From DASUXA01 sp036378155 (GTDB lineage: Bacteria > Actinomycetota > Actinomycetes > Mycobacteriales > Micromonosporaceae), in the NCBI GenBank assembly GCA_036378155.1, contig DASUXA010000010.1:1-64000 (forward strand): a stretch of DNA of 64,000 nt, in the 5' to 3' direction. Positions 17,800-26,590 of the stretch are shown here, piece after piece. Made by a program: the position numbers and the translations under genes. The notes beneath the pieces are model-generated. The model worked only from the letters and a program-made list of their open reading frames with translations, made no database searches and had not been told where the DNA came from. Numbering within the stretch: position 1 is the first letter of the stretch; every line of letters begins with the position of its first letter.

Positions 17800-18484
17800 G
17801 ATGCTGTGCCACGATCCTCGCGGCGACCTCGGCGGGTGAGGGCAGTTGCCCGCGCTCGTACAGCCCCAGATAGCGCTCCCGATCCGGGAAGTATCCGCTG
17901 GTCGACCCGCGGATCGCCGCCTGCATGTCGGTGTCCATCACGCCGGGGTTGACATTGTCGACCTCGACCCGCGGATCGTCGCGGTACTGCTCGGCGACCG
18001 CGTCGAAAAGCATCTCCCCGCCCGCCTTGGTGGCGCAGTACGTGGCCCAACCCTCGACCACCCGGTGTGCCGCGCCGGACGAGACGAACAGCACCCGGAC
18101 CTGCTCGGAGCGCTCGGCAGCGGCGAGGAACCCGTTGGTCAGCAGCAGGGGAGCGGTGAGGTTGACCGCCACGGCGGTGGCGATCTGGTCGCCAGGCAGC
18201 GCCCCGACCGCGCCGATCGGCTCGACCACCCCCGCGTTGTGGATCAGCACCGCCGGACTGTCGCGGAGGAAGTCGGCGAGCTCCACCGCGTCCGGCACCT
18301 CGTCCGGGACGCCGAGGTCGGCGTGGCGGAGCAGGACCCGGTCCGGATCGGTGGCGGCGAGCCCCTGCTGCGCCTCGGTGAACCGCCGCCCGATCGCGAA
18401 CAGCCGGTCGCCCCGCTCGTACAACGCGTCGAACAGCGCCGCGCCGAGTCCGCGCGACACCCCTGTGATCACCACCGCCCGCAC
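17786..18484 (-). CDS. Short-chain dehydrogenase/reductase
   Basis: 232-residue classical SDR. The cofactor loop TGVSRGLG, the NAG motif (HNAGVVEPIGAVGALP), Ser in VLFVSSGAA and the catalytic YCATK are present. VDNVNPGVMDTDMQ is the conserved loop after the active site. The layout resembles sepiapterin-reductase-like SDRs that use NADPH, but the substrate is unknown. GTG start. The aldehyde dehydrogenase gene follows 22 bp downstream, so the two may share a transcript in addition to the latter's own promoter. Confidence 0.88.
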   Translation of the reverse strand: MRAVVITGVSRGLGAALFDALYERGDRLFAIGRRFTEAQQGLAATDPDRVLLRHADLGVPDEVPDAVELADFLRDSPAVLIHNAGVVEPIGAVGALPGDQIATAVAVNLTAPLLLTNGFLAAAERSEQVRVLFVSSGAAHRVVEGWATYCATKAGGEMLFDAVAEQYRDDPRVEVDNVNPGVMDTDMQAAIRGSTSGYFPDRERYLGLYERGQLPSPAEVAARIVAQHLTGE

Positions 18485-18616
18485 GGGGTCAGCTTAGAGG
18501 CCCGCAGCCGGCGCGCGCCGGTTGTCCACACCCGGTCGCGGTGTCGTCCGCTTGTCCACAGCCGGATGCGCACCCACCGGACATCGCACCCTCCGACATG
18601 GCACACTCGCCTTGCA

Positions 18617-18632
18617 CTGAGCCAACGTTCAG
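18617..18632 (+). promoter_or_regulatory. Candidate operator, family 2 (duplicated dehydrogenase)
   Basis: CTGAGCCAACGTTCAG, partly palindromic (CTGAGC/GTTCAG). It touches the GGGGAGG ribosome-binding site and ends 11 bp before the GTG start. It has 13 of 16 positions identical to the icmA site. Confidence 0.55.
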
Positions 18633-18643
18633 GGGAGGCAGCC

Positions 18644-20428
18644 GTGGCGCGAGAGTTCGCCCGCGTCGGGGTCGTGGGTCTGGGCACCATGGGCGCCGGG
18701 ATCGTCGAGGTGTTCGCCCGCAATGGGCTCGACGTGGTCGCCGTCGAGATCAACGACGCGGCGCTCGAGCGCGGCCGCGCCACGCTCACCGGCTCGACGG
18801 ATCGCGCGGTCGCCCGCGGCAAGCTCAGCCAGACGGATCGGGACGCCCTGCTCAGCAGGGTCACGTTCGCCGTCGGGCTCGACTCGCTGAGCAACGTCGA
18901 CCTCGTCGTCGAGGCTGTCCCGGAGCACCTCGAGCTCAAACAGCGGATCTTCACCGAGCTGGACCGGATCTGCAAGCCCGAGACGATCCTGGCGACCAAC
19001 ACCTCGTCGCTGTCGGTCACCGAGATCTCGGTCGCCACGCACCGACCGAACCAGGTCATCGGCATGCACTTCTTCAACCCGGCGCCGATCATGAAGCTAG
19101 TCGAGGTCGTGCGGACCGTGGTCACCGCCGAGGAGGTGGTCGCGGACGTCGAGGCGCTGTGCGCGCGCCTCGGCAAGGTCGACGTGACGATCAACGACCG
19201 CGCCGGGTTCATCGCGAACGCGCTGCTGTTCGGCTATTTGAACCACGCGGTCGGGATGTACGAGGCGAAATACGCCACCCGCGAGGACATCGACGCGGCG
19301 ATGAAGCTCGGCTGCGGGCTGCCGATGGGCCCGCTCGCCCTGATGGACCTGATCGGGCTGGACACCGCATACGAAATCCTCGACACGATGTACCGGCGGG
19401 GCGGTCGGGACCGCCGGCACGCGCCGGTACCGCTGATCAAGCAGATGGTCACCGCCGGGCTGCTGGGCAGGAAGTCCGGGCGGGGCTTCTACACCTACGA
19501 AAAGCCCGGTTCGCCGGTCGTGGTGACCGACGAGTCGACTCCGCAGCCGATCGACGGCGAGGCGACCGAGCAGGCACAGCGGATCCACACGGTCGGCGTG
19601 GTCGGCTCCGGCACCATGGCGACCGGGATCATCGAGGTGTTCGCCAAGGCGGGATACGACGTGGTGTCGGTCACCCGCGGCGAGGAGAAGTCCGCGAAGC
19701 TGCGCGACGCGGTCGCGACCTCGATGAACAAGGGCGTGGTGCGCGGCAAGTTGTCCGAGGCGGACCGGGACGCGGCGCTGGGTCGGATCACGTGGACCGC
19801 GGCGATCGAGCACCTCGCAGACGTCGACCTGGTGATCGAGGCGGTGGTCGAGGAACTCAGCGTCAAGCGCGCGCTGTTCGCCAGCCTCGACGAGATCTGC
19901 AAGCCGGGCGTGGTGCTCGCCACCACGACGTCCAGCCTGCCGGTCGTCGAGTGCGCGATGGCGACCCAGCGCCCTGCCGACGTGATCGGCATGCACTTCT
20001 TCAACCCGGCGCCGGTGATGCCGCTGGTCGAGGTGGTCCGGACCATCCGCACCTCCGACGAGACCGCCGCCACCGCTCGGGCGGTCTGCCAGGCGCTCGG
20101 CAAGCATCCGGTGCTGTGCGCCGACCGTTCCGGGTTCATCGTCAACGCGCTGCTGTTCCCATACCTCAACGACGCGGTGAAGATGCTCGAGGCGTCGTAT
20201 TCGACCGCCGACGACATCGACTACGCGATGAAACTGGGCTGCGGGTACCCGATGGGTCCGTTCGAACTGCTCGACGTGGTCGGTCTGGACGTCGCACTGG
20301 CGATCCAGCGCGAGCTGTACCTGGAACTGCGCGAACCCGGCTTCGCACCCGCCCCGCTGCTGGAGCACCTGGTCACCGCCGGGTACCTGGGTCGGAAAGT
20401 GGGTCGCGGCTTCCGCGACTACCGGTGA
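18644..20428 (+). CDS. Internally duplicated 3-hydroxyacyl-CoA dehydrogenase
   Basis: 594 residues made of two complete 3-hydroxyacyl-CoA dehydrogenase units, joined at about residues 300-320. Unit 1 has GVVGLGTMGAGIVEVFA, NTSSLSVTEI, MHFFNPAPIMKLVEVVRT and GRKSGRGFYTYE. Unit 2 repeats them as GVVGSGTMATGIIEVFA, TTSSLPVVEC, MHFFNPAPVMPLVEVVRT and GRKVGRGFRDY. Both Rossmann loops and both His regions appear intact. No hydratase domain is fused, unlike FadB. GTG start with GGGGAGG upstream. Tandem versions of this length are known in actinobacteria. Probably acts on short- to medium-chain hydroxyacyl-CoAs. Confidence 0.92.
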   Translation: MAREFARVGVVGLGTMGAGIVEVFARNGLDVVAVEINDAALERGRATLTGSTDRAVARGKLSQTDRDALLSRVTFAVGLDSLSNVDLVVEAVPEHLELKQRIFTELDRICKPETILATNTSSLSVTEISVATHRPNQVIGMHFFNPAPIMKLVEVVRTVVTAEEVVADVEALCARLGKVDVTINDRAGFIANALLFGYLNHAVGMYEAKYATREDIDAAMKLGCGLPMGPLALMDLIGLDTAYEILDTMYRRGGRDRRHAPVPLIKQMVTAGLLGRKSGRGFYTYEKPGSPVVVTDESTPQPIDGEATEQAQRIHTVGVVGSGTMATGIIEVFAKAGYDVVSVTRGEEKSAKLRDAVATSMNKGVVRGKLSEADRDAALGRITWTAAIEHLADVDLVIEAVVEELSVKRALFASLDEICKPGVVLATTTSSLPVVECAMATQRPADVIGMHFFNPAPVMPLVEVVRTIRTSDETAATARAVCQALGKHPVLCADRSGFIVNALLFPYLNDAVKMLEASYSTADDIDYAMKLGCGYPMGPFELLDVVGLDVALAIQRELYLELREPGFAPAPLLEHLVTAGYLGRKVGRGFRDYR

Positions 20429-20492
20429 CGCCGGTCGCTCCGCCGCCGACCGCGTCCGTCGCCGGCACCCGGTCGCCCGTACCCTTGACCAG

Positions 20493-20819
20493 GTGAGCCC
20501 CCGTCGCCACCGTCGCCGGCCCGAGCCCGCGCCACCGCTGGACGACGAGCGGGTGCGCCGGGGCGTCGAGGCGGTACAGACCTGGAGCGACGGCGCCTGG
20601 CAGGTACGGGCGATCCCCGGCGGGGCGGCGGTCAAGATGTACCGCTGCCCGGGCTGCGACCAGGAGATCCGACCGGGCGTGGCGCATGTGGTCGCGTGGC
20701 CGGCGGACGGGCGGGGCGACGCGGCGGACCGCCGGCACTGGCACACCGGCTGCTGGCGGGCGCGTGACCGGCGGAGCCCGGTCGTGCAGCGCTCGCGCAG
20801 CGCGCCCCGGTACGGCTGA
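20493..20819 (+). CDS. Small zinc-ribbon-like protein, conserved in actinobacteria
   Basis: 108 residues. A basic N-terminus (RRHRRRPEP) leads to a compact region with YRCPGCDQEIRPGVAHVVAWP and RRHWHTGCW, giving CxxC and HxHxxC candidate zinc ligands. Similar proteins are often labelled ATP/GTP-binding in databases without evidence. GTG start; no strong Shine-Dalgarno. It lies between the duplicated dehydrogenase and a hydrolase on the same strand. Function unknown. Confidence 0.75.
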   Translation: MSPRRHRRRPEPAPPLDDERVRRGVEAVQTWSDGAWQVRAIPGGAAVKMYRCPGCDQEIRPGVAHVVAWPADGRGDAADRRHWHTGCWRARDRRSPVVQRSRSAPRYG

Positions 20820-20878
20820 TCGCCCCGGTCGACGAGACGGACCGCCCCGAGTAGGACCAACGGCACTGTGAGGAACCC

Positions 20879-21685
20879 GTGAGCACCCCGATCCGCGCCA
20901 ACTCGAAGCTGCCGGCGAAGCGGGAGGACATCGAACTGCACACCGCCGACGGGCTGCGACTGGTCGGCGAACTGGCGGTACCGGTCGACCGGGCGCCCGT
21001 CGCCACCCTGGTCTGCCTGCACCCCCTGCCCACCCACGGCGGCATGATGGACAGCCATGTGCTGCGCAAGGCGGCGTGGCGGCTGCCTGCGCTGGCGGGT
21101 GTCGCCGTCCTTCGGTTCAACACCCGGGGCACCTCGAGCGTGCGGGGCACCAGCGAAGGCACCTTCGACGGCGCGGTCGGCGAGCGGTTCGACGTCGCCG
21201 CCGCGATCGAATACGCGGAGTTCGCCGGGCTGCCGGACATCTGGCTGCTGGGCTGGTCGTTCGGCACCGACCTGGCGTTGAAGTACGGCTGCGACCCGGC
21301 GGTGGCCGGCGCGATCCTGCTGTCCCCGCCGCTGCGGTACGCCCAACCGGACGACCTCGCGACCTGGGCGCGATCCGGCAAGCCGGTGGTCGCCCTGGTA
21401 CCGGAGTTCGACGACTACCTGCGGCCCGACGAGGCGCGGCCGCGGTTCGCGGCGATACCGCAGGCAGAGGTCATCGGGGTACCGGGTGCGAAGCACCTGT
21501 GGGTCGGCGACGCCGAGACGGTACTCGACGAGATCGTCAAGCGGGTGGCACCCGAGGCGTACCCGCTGCCCCGGCAGTGGGACGGACCGATGGAGTACGG
21601 CGACGCCAGTGCGTACGCCGACCGGACCGTCGCCGCGTTCGCGGACCTGCCGGTGCCCGGACCGGACCGCGACGCGCACCGGTAA
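20879..21685 (+). CDS. Alpha/beta hydrolase of the YsgA/PhaB-like small dienelactone type
   Basis: 268-residue cytoplasmic alpha/beta hydrolase. The oxyanion region LVCLHPLPTHGGMMDSHV, the RFNTRGTSSVRGTSEG segment (RFNFRGVGxSxG pattern), the nucleophile elbow LGWSFGTD, an acid in VPEFDDYL and His in GAKHLWVGD are all visible. The RFN-RG pattern is typical of the COG2945 family. GTG start with GAGGAA upstream. The gene ends in a dispersed palindrome that faces the convergent coiled-coil gene. Confidence 0.83.
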   Translation: MSTPIRANSKLPAKREDIELHTADGLRLVGELAVPVDRAPVATLVCLHPLPTHGGMMDSHVLRKAAWRLPALAGVAVLRFNTRGTSSVRGTSEGTFDGAVGERFDVAAAIEYAEFAGLPDIWLLGWSFGTDLALKYGCDPAVAGAILLSPPLRYAQPDDLATWARSGKPVVALVPEFDDYLRPDEARPRFAAIPQAEVIGVPGAKHLWVGDAETVLDEIVKRVAPEAYPLPRQWDGPMEYGDASAYADRTVAAFADLPVPGPDRDAHR

Positions 21686-21705
21686 CGGAACCGGGGCGGT
21701 CGCTT

Positions 21706-21738
21706 GCTGGTGGTGCGGCCGTCAGCCACACCACCAGC
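21706..21738. repeat. Dispersed palindrome family, copy C (terminator-like)
   Basis: 10-bp arms GCTGGTGGTG (21706-21715) and CACCACCAGC (21729-21738), with a 13-nt loop that keeps the family's AGCCA. It lies between convergent genes. Confidence 0.6.
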
Positions 21739-21762
21739 GGTACCGCGAACCGCCGCGCGGGG

Positions 21763-23715
21763 TCAGCGTTTCCCGCGCGTGGTCGTACCGGCGGCGACCT
21801 TCTGCGCGCCACCCTTGCTCGGACCCGTCGACGGGTCCGTCGGCGGGGCGGGCTCGCCCGAAGGGGCGTCGGAGATGACCATCGTGGCGGAACTGTCGGA
21901 ACCCGCGTCCGCCCCGGTCGTCTCGTCGCCCGCCGCGCCGTTGGCCAGCGGCTGGGTGGCATCCGCCCCACCGGTCGGGAGCGCCTGGGTGGCGTCCACC
22001 CCGTCCGTAGGCAACGGCTGGGTGGCGTCCGCCGTGGGCATGCCGACCGGCTGAGTCCTGTCCGCGGAGCCGTCATCGACCGGTTCCACGTCCGCCCGAC
22101 CCGCCGCGACCGGTTCCGTCTCGACCGGCTCGGCGGTCGTCGCGGTCGCGTCAGCAGCAGCGTCAACCGCAGCGGCGTCGGCACCAGCGGCGGCACCGTC
22201 GACGTGGGCCGCGTCGCCGTTCGGCGAGCCGACCGCGACCGGTACCGACGACGCGGCGTCCCCGCCCCGCTCGCGGTCCTCCGCCGGCTCGCGACCGTCA
22301 GCGGGTACCGACGGCGCCTGCGCGCCCGCCTCGCCTGCCCGACCGTTCGGGCGCAGCGCGCCGATCACGGTGGCGCGTTGCGTGGCGTCGGCGACGATCT
22401 GTCCCGCCTGCGCGCGCGCCGCGCCGAGAATCGACTCGGCATCGATCCGCGCCGCCTCGACGATGCGCCGCGCTTCCGCTTCGCTCTTCGCCCGCGCGTC
22501 GGCGACCAGATGCTCAGCCTGTTCGCGGGCGAGCGCCAGCCGCTGGTCGGCTTCCTGGGCTGCCTGCTGCGCCTGTCGTACCAGCTGGTCGCCGTGCCGG
22601 CGCCGCTCCGCGACGTACCGTTCCGCCTCCGCGTGCATGTGCGCGAGTTCCTGCTCGGTCGCGGTGCGGAACTCGGCGACCTCCGCTTCCGCCTGCTGTT
22701 CGCGCTGCCGGGCGGCCTCGTCGGCGGCGGAGCGTACCTGCGCGGCGTACTGCTCGGCGGTGGCACGCAGTTGCGCGGCGGCTTCCTCCGCGGCGGCCCT
22801 CGTCTGCGTCGCGTACCGGTCAGCCGACTCCTGCGTCTGCCTGGCGTACCGCTCCGCACCCTCGCGGAGCGCGGCGGCTTCCTGCTCGACGTGGCTGCGG
22901 TACGCCGCGAGCTGGGCGGTGGTTTCCGCACGCAGGTGTTCGACCTCGGCGGCGGCGGCCTCGGTGATCCGGCGCGCCTCCTGCTCGGCGGCGTTGACCA
23001 GCGCCTCGCCCTCGGCACGCATCCGCTCGTGCTCGCGGGTCGCCGTTTCCTTCTCCTCGGCGAGCGCCTTGCGCGTCGAGGAAACCTCGTCGGCGAGCAT
23101 CTTCCGGGTGGACGCGACCTCGTCGGACAGTGCCTGCTTCGTCGTGGCGACCTCGTCCGCGAGCGCCTGTCTGGTCGTCGCGACCTCGTCCGCCAGCGCC
23201 TCCTTCGTGGACGCGATCTCAGCGTCCAACGCGGACCGACGCTTTTCCGCTTCGCGGTCCTCTTCGGCCCGACGCGCGGCAAGCGCGATCTCGAAGTCGC
23301 GTACCGCACGGTTGTGCTGCTCATGCGCGTCGGCGAGCACCCGCTCCGCCTCCGCGCGCAGCTCGTCGATACCGCGCAGCGCCTCACCGCGGATGTGTTC
23401 GGCCTGCTCCTCGGCGAGCGTGAGGATCTGCTCCACCCGCGGCCCGAGATGTCGGAACGAGGCGCGGTCGCCACCGGCAGCCAGCTTGCGTTTCAGTTCG
23501 ATGACGTCGACCTGGAGCTGGTGGAGCTGACCCGCCAGCGTCTGGATCTGGGCGTGCGCCTCGTCCCGCTCCGTGGCGAGCGCGCGGATCTGCGCCTCGA
23601 CCCGGTGCACGTACTGATCGACCTGGCGCCGCTCGTATCCACGCAGCGACACATCGAAATTGACCTCAGCGATCGCGTCGTCACCCAACGCGAACACTTC
23701 CCCGCCGTGCGACAT
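21763..23715 (-). CDS. DivIVA-like coiled-coil cytoskeletal protein (FilP/Scy family), long form
   Basis: 650 residues. The N-terminal DivIVA-like segment (FDVSLRGYERRQVDQYVHRVEAQI) is followed by about 400 residues of uninterrupted coiled coil. Within it is a run of 11-residue repeats (ALADEVATTRQ, ALADEVATTKQ, ALSDEVASTRK, MLADEVSSTRK). The C-terminal ~170 residues are disordered and rich in Asp/Ala/Pro/Thr, with repeated DATQPLPTDGV-type units that look like Ser/Thr kinase or FHA-docking targets (inference). It probably belongs to the polar-growth cytoskeleton with DivIVA. ATG 23715 is preferred over GTG 23730. By position it resembles FilP. Confidence 0.83.
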   Translation of the reverse strand: MSHGGEVFALGDDAIAEVNFDVSLRGYERRQVDQYVHRVEAQIRALATERDEAHAQIQTLAGQLHQLQVDVIELKRKLAAGGDRASFRHLGPRVEQILTLAEEQAEHIRGEALRGIDELRAEAERVLADAHEQHNRAVRDFEIALAARRAEEDREAEKRRSALDAEIASTKEALADEVATTRQALADEVATTKQALSDEVASTRKMLADEVSSTRKALAEEKETATREHERMRAEGEALVNAAEQEARRITEAAAAEVEHLRAETTAQLAAYRSHVEQEAAALREGAERYARQTQESADRYATQTRAAAEEAAAQLRATAEQYAAQVRSAADEAARQREQQAEAEVAEFRTATEQELAHMHAEAERYVAERRRHGDQLVRQAQQAAQEADQRLALAREQAEHLVADARAKSEAEARRIVEAARIDAESILGAARAQAGQIVADATQRATVIGALRPNGRAGEAGAQAPSVPADGREPAEDRERGGDAASSVPVAVGSPNGDAAHVDGAAAGADAAAVDAAADATATTAEPVETEPVAAGRADVEPVDDGSADRTQPVGMPTADATQPLPTDGVDATQALPTGGADATQPLANGAAGDETTGADAGSDSSATMVISDAPSGEPAPPTDPSTGPSKGGAQKVAAGTTTRGKR

Positions 23716-23733
23716 GGGACCAATCCTCACACG

Positions 23734-23779
23734 CCGGGTCCCGCTATGCCGGCGTAACCGACAGCATCGCGGGACCCGG
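23734..23779 (-). terminator. Hairpin between the two coiled-coil genes
   Basis: 11-bp perfect arms CCGGGTCCCGC (23734-23744) and complement (23769-23779), loop 24 nt containing a GCCGGC. It lies just downstream of the 25052-23811 gene and upstream of the next, so it may separate their transcription. Confidence 0.5.
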
Positions 23780-23810
23780 GAGAATTTCCACCTTCAGTTG
23801 GATTTCGCGG

Positions 23811-25052
23811 TCAGCTCGTGGTCCCTGCCGCTAGCCTGTCTTCGCTGTCGCCGGCGTCGGTCTTGCCCGGCGCGGCGCCTCCGACGCCCGGCACGATGCC
23901 CGCCAGACCGGACAGCATCTGACCGAGCTGCGCGGTGACCGCTTCCTTCTGGCGGGTGAGGTCCTCGACCTCGCGGCGCGCCTTCTGGGTGGTGATCTCG
24001 GCTTCCGTGCGGGCGTCGGTGAGCAGGCGGTGCGCCTCCGCGCGTGCCTCGTTCACGGTCTTGTCGGCCAGCGTCTTCGCCTTCTCGATGGTCTCCTGGG
24101 CGGTGCGCTCGGACTCGACGCGACGCGCCTCGGCGCGCTGCTCGATCTCCTTTGCCCGCTCCTCGGCGGACCGGGCCCGGGTCTCCGCCTCGTTCACCAT
24201 CTTCTGCGTCGCGGCGACCTGCGCGGCGTGCCGCTCGCTCTCCTCGCGCTCGGCGCGCTCGCGGCGCTCGGCGATCTCCAGGGCGAGTGCCTGCAGATCC
24301 TTGTCCCGCTTCTCGCGCGCGTCCGCCAGCAGCTTGCTCGCCTCGGCACGCTTCTCCTCGGCTTCGCGCGCCGCCTTCGCCCGCAACTGCGTGATCTCCC
24401 GCTCGGCGGTCGCACGCAGCGTCGCGACCTCGCGCTCGACCGTCGCCTTCAACTCGGCGACCTCGTGAGCGGTCGCCGCCCGCAACGCCTTGGTCTCCCG
24501 CTCGGCGTCGGCGCGCAGCGTGTCGGCCTCGCGGCGGGCCTGTACCCGGACCTCCGCCGCCTCGCGCTCGACGGCGGTGCGCAGGTTGGCGGCCTCGCGC
24601 TCGGCGGTGGCCTTCATCGCGGCCGCCTCGGCGCGCGCCTTGTCGGTGATCTCGCGGGCCTCGAGCCGGGCCGCCGACAGGATGCCCTCGGATTCCCGCT
24701 TCGCCTCGTTGCGGTGGTCGTTGGCCTGCTCCTCGGCGAGCCGCAGGATCTGCTCGACGCGGGTGCCGAGGCCGGACAGCGTGGGTCGGTTGTTCTCCTC
24801 CAGTTGCTTGCTCGTGTCGTTCAGCTTCTGCTCGACCGAGTTCAGCCGCTGCTCCGCCTGGCGCAGCCGGCGCTGCGCCTCGTTCAGCCGCTGCTCAACC
24901 TCGGAACGCTGCTGCTCGGACTGCGCGAGAGCCGCGTTGATGCGCTGAATGTGCTCGTCAACCTGGAAGCGGTCATACCCACGCAGAACCACGGTGAAGT
25001 CGGGGTGGGTATTGGCGTTGTCAAAGAAATTCACGGGGGTCTGCTGGGCCAT
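23811..25052 (-). CDS. DivIVA-like coiled-coil cytoskeletal protein (FilP/Scy family), short form
   Basis: 413 residues, predominantly one long parallel coiled coil rich in Glu/Arg/Ala. The N-terminus PDFTVVLRGYDRFQVDEHIQRI is the DivIVA-like motif shared with its downstream paralogue. LSGLGTRVEQILRLAEEQA matches the paralogue's RHLGPRVEQILTLAEEQA, showing common ancestry. The C-terminus is a short Gly/Pro-rich tail. In Streptomyces the scy-filP pair sits beside epimerase and thiolase; here ccr intervenes. Likely a polar-growth scaffold, with the division of labour unknown. ATG 25052 is chosen at the conserved MAQQTPVNFFDNAN. Confidence 0.83.
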   Translation of the reverse strand: MAQQTPVNFFDNANTHPDFTVVLRGYDRFQVDEHIQRINAALAQSEQQRSEVEQRLNEAQRRLRQAEQRLNSVEQKLNDTSKQLEENNRPTLSGLGTRVEQILRLAEEQANDHRNEAKRESEGILSAARLEAREITDKARAEAAAMKATAEREAANLRTAVEREAAEVRVQARREADTLRADAERETKALRAATAHEVAELKATVEREVATLRATAEREITQLRAKAAREAEEKRAEASKLLADAREKRDKDLQALALEIAERRERAEREESERHAAQVAATQKMVNEAETRARSAEERAKEIEQRAEARRVESERTAQETIEKAKTLADKTVNEARAEAHRLLTDARTEAEITTQKARREVEDLTRQKEAVTAQLGQMLSGLAGIVPGVGGAAPGKTDAGDSEDRLAAGTTS

Positions 25053-25234
25053 TGGGACATACTCGCAGACCACCCCCGGACCTCCGCAAGACCGCTCGCC
25101 GGGCGGGCAACGGAAATCGGGACGGTCGGCTGATGGGGATGATCTCCCTGCTCAGAAGCGGTCGTGGACAGGGCCGCCCCGGTCGCGCAGGTCGGGCGCG
25201 ACCGGGGCGCAGCCGGGGCGGTGACGCGATCACG

Positions 25235-26590
25235 TCATCGGCCACGGAACCGGTTGATCTCGCTTTCGTGGCGGTCGCGCAGCTCGCGGTCGCGTACCCC
25301 GAGACCCTCGGTCGGCGCGAGTGTGAGCACCCCCACCTTGCCCTGGTGCAGGTTGCGGTGGACCTCGTAGGCAGCCTGCCCGGTCTGCTCCAACGGGTAC
25401 GTCTTGGACAGTGTCGGGTGGATCCGGCCGCGGGCGATCAGCCGGTTCGCCTCCCACGCCTCGCGGTAGTTGGCGAAGTGGCTGCCGATGATCCGCTTGA
25501 GGTTCATCCAGAGGTACCGGTTGTCGTACTGGTGCAGATAGCCCGAAGTGGACGCGCAGGTGACGACGGTGCCGCCCTTCTTGACCACGAACACGCTCGC
25601 CCCGAACGTCTCCCGCCCCGGGTGCTCGAACACGATGTCCGGGTCGTCCCCGCCGGTGAGCTCCCGGATCCGCGCGCCGAACCGGCGCCACTCGCTCTCG
25701 TCCTGGGTGTGTTCGTCCTTCCAGAACCGGTACCCCTCGGCCGCCCGGTCGATCACCAGGTCCGCGCCCATCCGCCGGCAGATGTCCGCCTTCTCGGGGC
25801 TGGACACCACGCACACCGGTACCGCGCCGCCGTTGAGCGCGAACTGGGTCGCGTAGCTGCCCAGACCGCCGGACGCCCCCCAGATCAGCACCACGTCGCC
25901 CTGCTTCATCTGGGCGCCGTGGTGCGAGACGAGTTGCCGGTACGCGGTCGAGTTGACCAGCCCCGGACAGGCGGCTTCCTCCCAGGTCAGATGGGCCGGC
26001 TTCGGCATGAGCTGGTTCGCCTTGACCACCGCCATCTCGGCGAGCCCGCCGAAGTTCGTCTCGAAGCCCCAGATCCGCTGCTCCGGGTCGAGCATGGTGT
26101 CGTCGTGGCCCTGCGGCTCCTCCAACTCGACCGACAGGCAGTGGGCGACCACCTCGTCACCGGGGCGCCACCGGCTCACCCCCGGTCCGACCCGCAGCAC
26201 CACCCCGGCCGCGTCGGAGCCGAGTACGTGGTACGGCAGGTCGTGCCGCTTGGTCAGGGCGGACAGTTTGCCGTACTTGCGCAGGAACCGGAACGTCGGG
26301 ATCGGCTCGAAGATCGACGTCCACACGGTGTTGTAGTTGATCGCGCTGGCCATCACCGCGATCAACGCCTCGCCGGGTCCGAGTTCCGGCGTCGGTACCT
26401 CCTGGACGTGCAGCGACTTGCGCGGGTCCTTGTCCCGGCTGTCCATGCCCTCGAACAGCTCGGTCTCGTCCGCGCGGACCACCACGCCCCGGTAACTGTC
26501 CGGCACCGGTACCGAGCCCAGGGCGGCAAGCTCGCGGGCGGGGTCGGCGGACTGCTCCGCTGCCATGATCGCGTCGAGGATCTGTTGCAC
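25235..26590 (-). CDS. ccr: Crotonyl-CoA carboxylase/reductase
   Basis: NADPH-dependent reductive carboxylation of crotonyl-CoA to ethylmalonyl-CoA, the signature step of the ethylmalonyl-CoA pathway. 451 residues of the MDR fold. The GTG has GGAGGTG upstream. Residues reported to hold CO2 in Kitasatospora Ccr have counterparts here: Asn in AINYNTVW (about 87), Phe177-Glu178 in WGFETN and His372 in GSHFANYREAWEAN. The cofactor loop is WGASGGLGS. The downstream steps are present in the window: epimerase and MeaA. A family-1 candidate operator sits about 200 bp upstream. Confidence 0.95.
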   Translation of the reverse strand: MQQILDAIMAAEQSADPARELAALGSVPVPDSYRGVVVRADETELFEGMDSRDKDPRKSLHVQEVPTPELGPGEALIAVMASAINYNTVWTSIFEPIPTFRFLRKYGKLSALTKRHDLPYHVLGSDAAGVVLRVGPGVSRWRPGDEVVAHCLSVELEEPQGHDDTMLDPEQRIWGFETNFGGLAEMAVVKANQLMPKPAHLTWEEAACPGLVNSTAYRQLVSHHGAQMKQGDVVLIWGASGGLGSYATQFALNGGAVPVCVVSSPEKADICRRMGADLVIDRAAEGYRFWKDEHTQDESEWRRFGARIRELTGGDDPDIVFEHPGRETFGASVFVVKKGGTVVTCASTSGYLHQYDNRYLWMNLKRIIGSHFANYREAWEANRLIARGRIHPTLSKTYPLEQTGQAAYEVHRNLHQGKVGVLTLAPTEGLGVRDRELRDRHESEINRFRGR

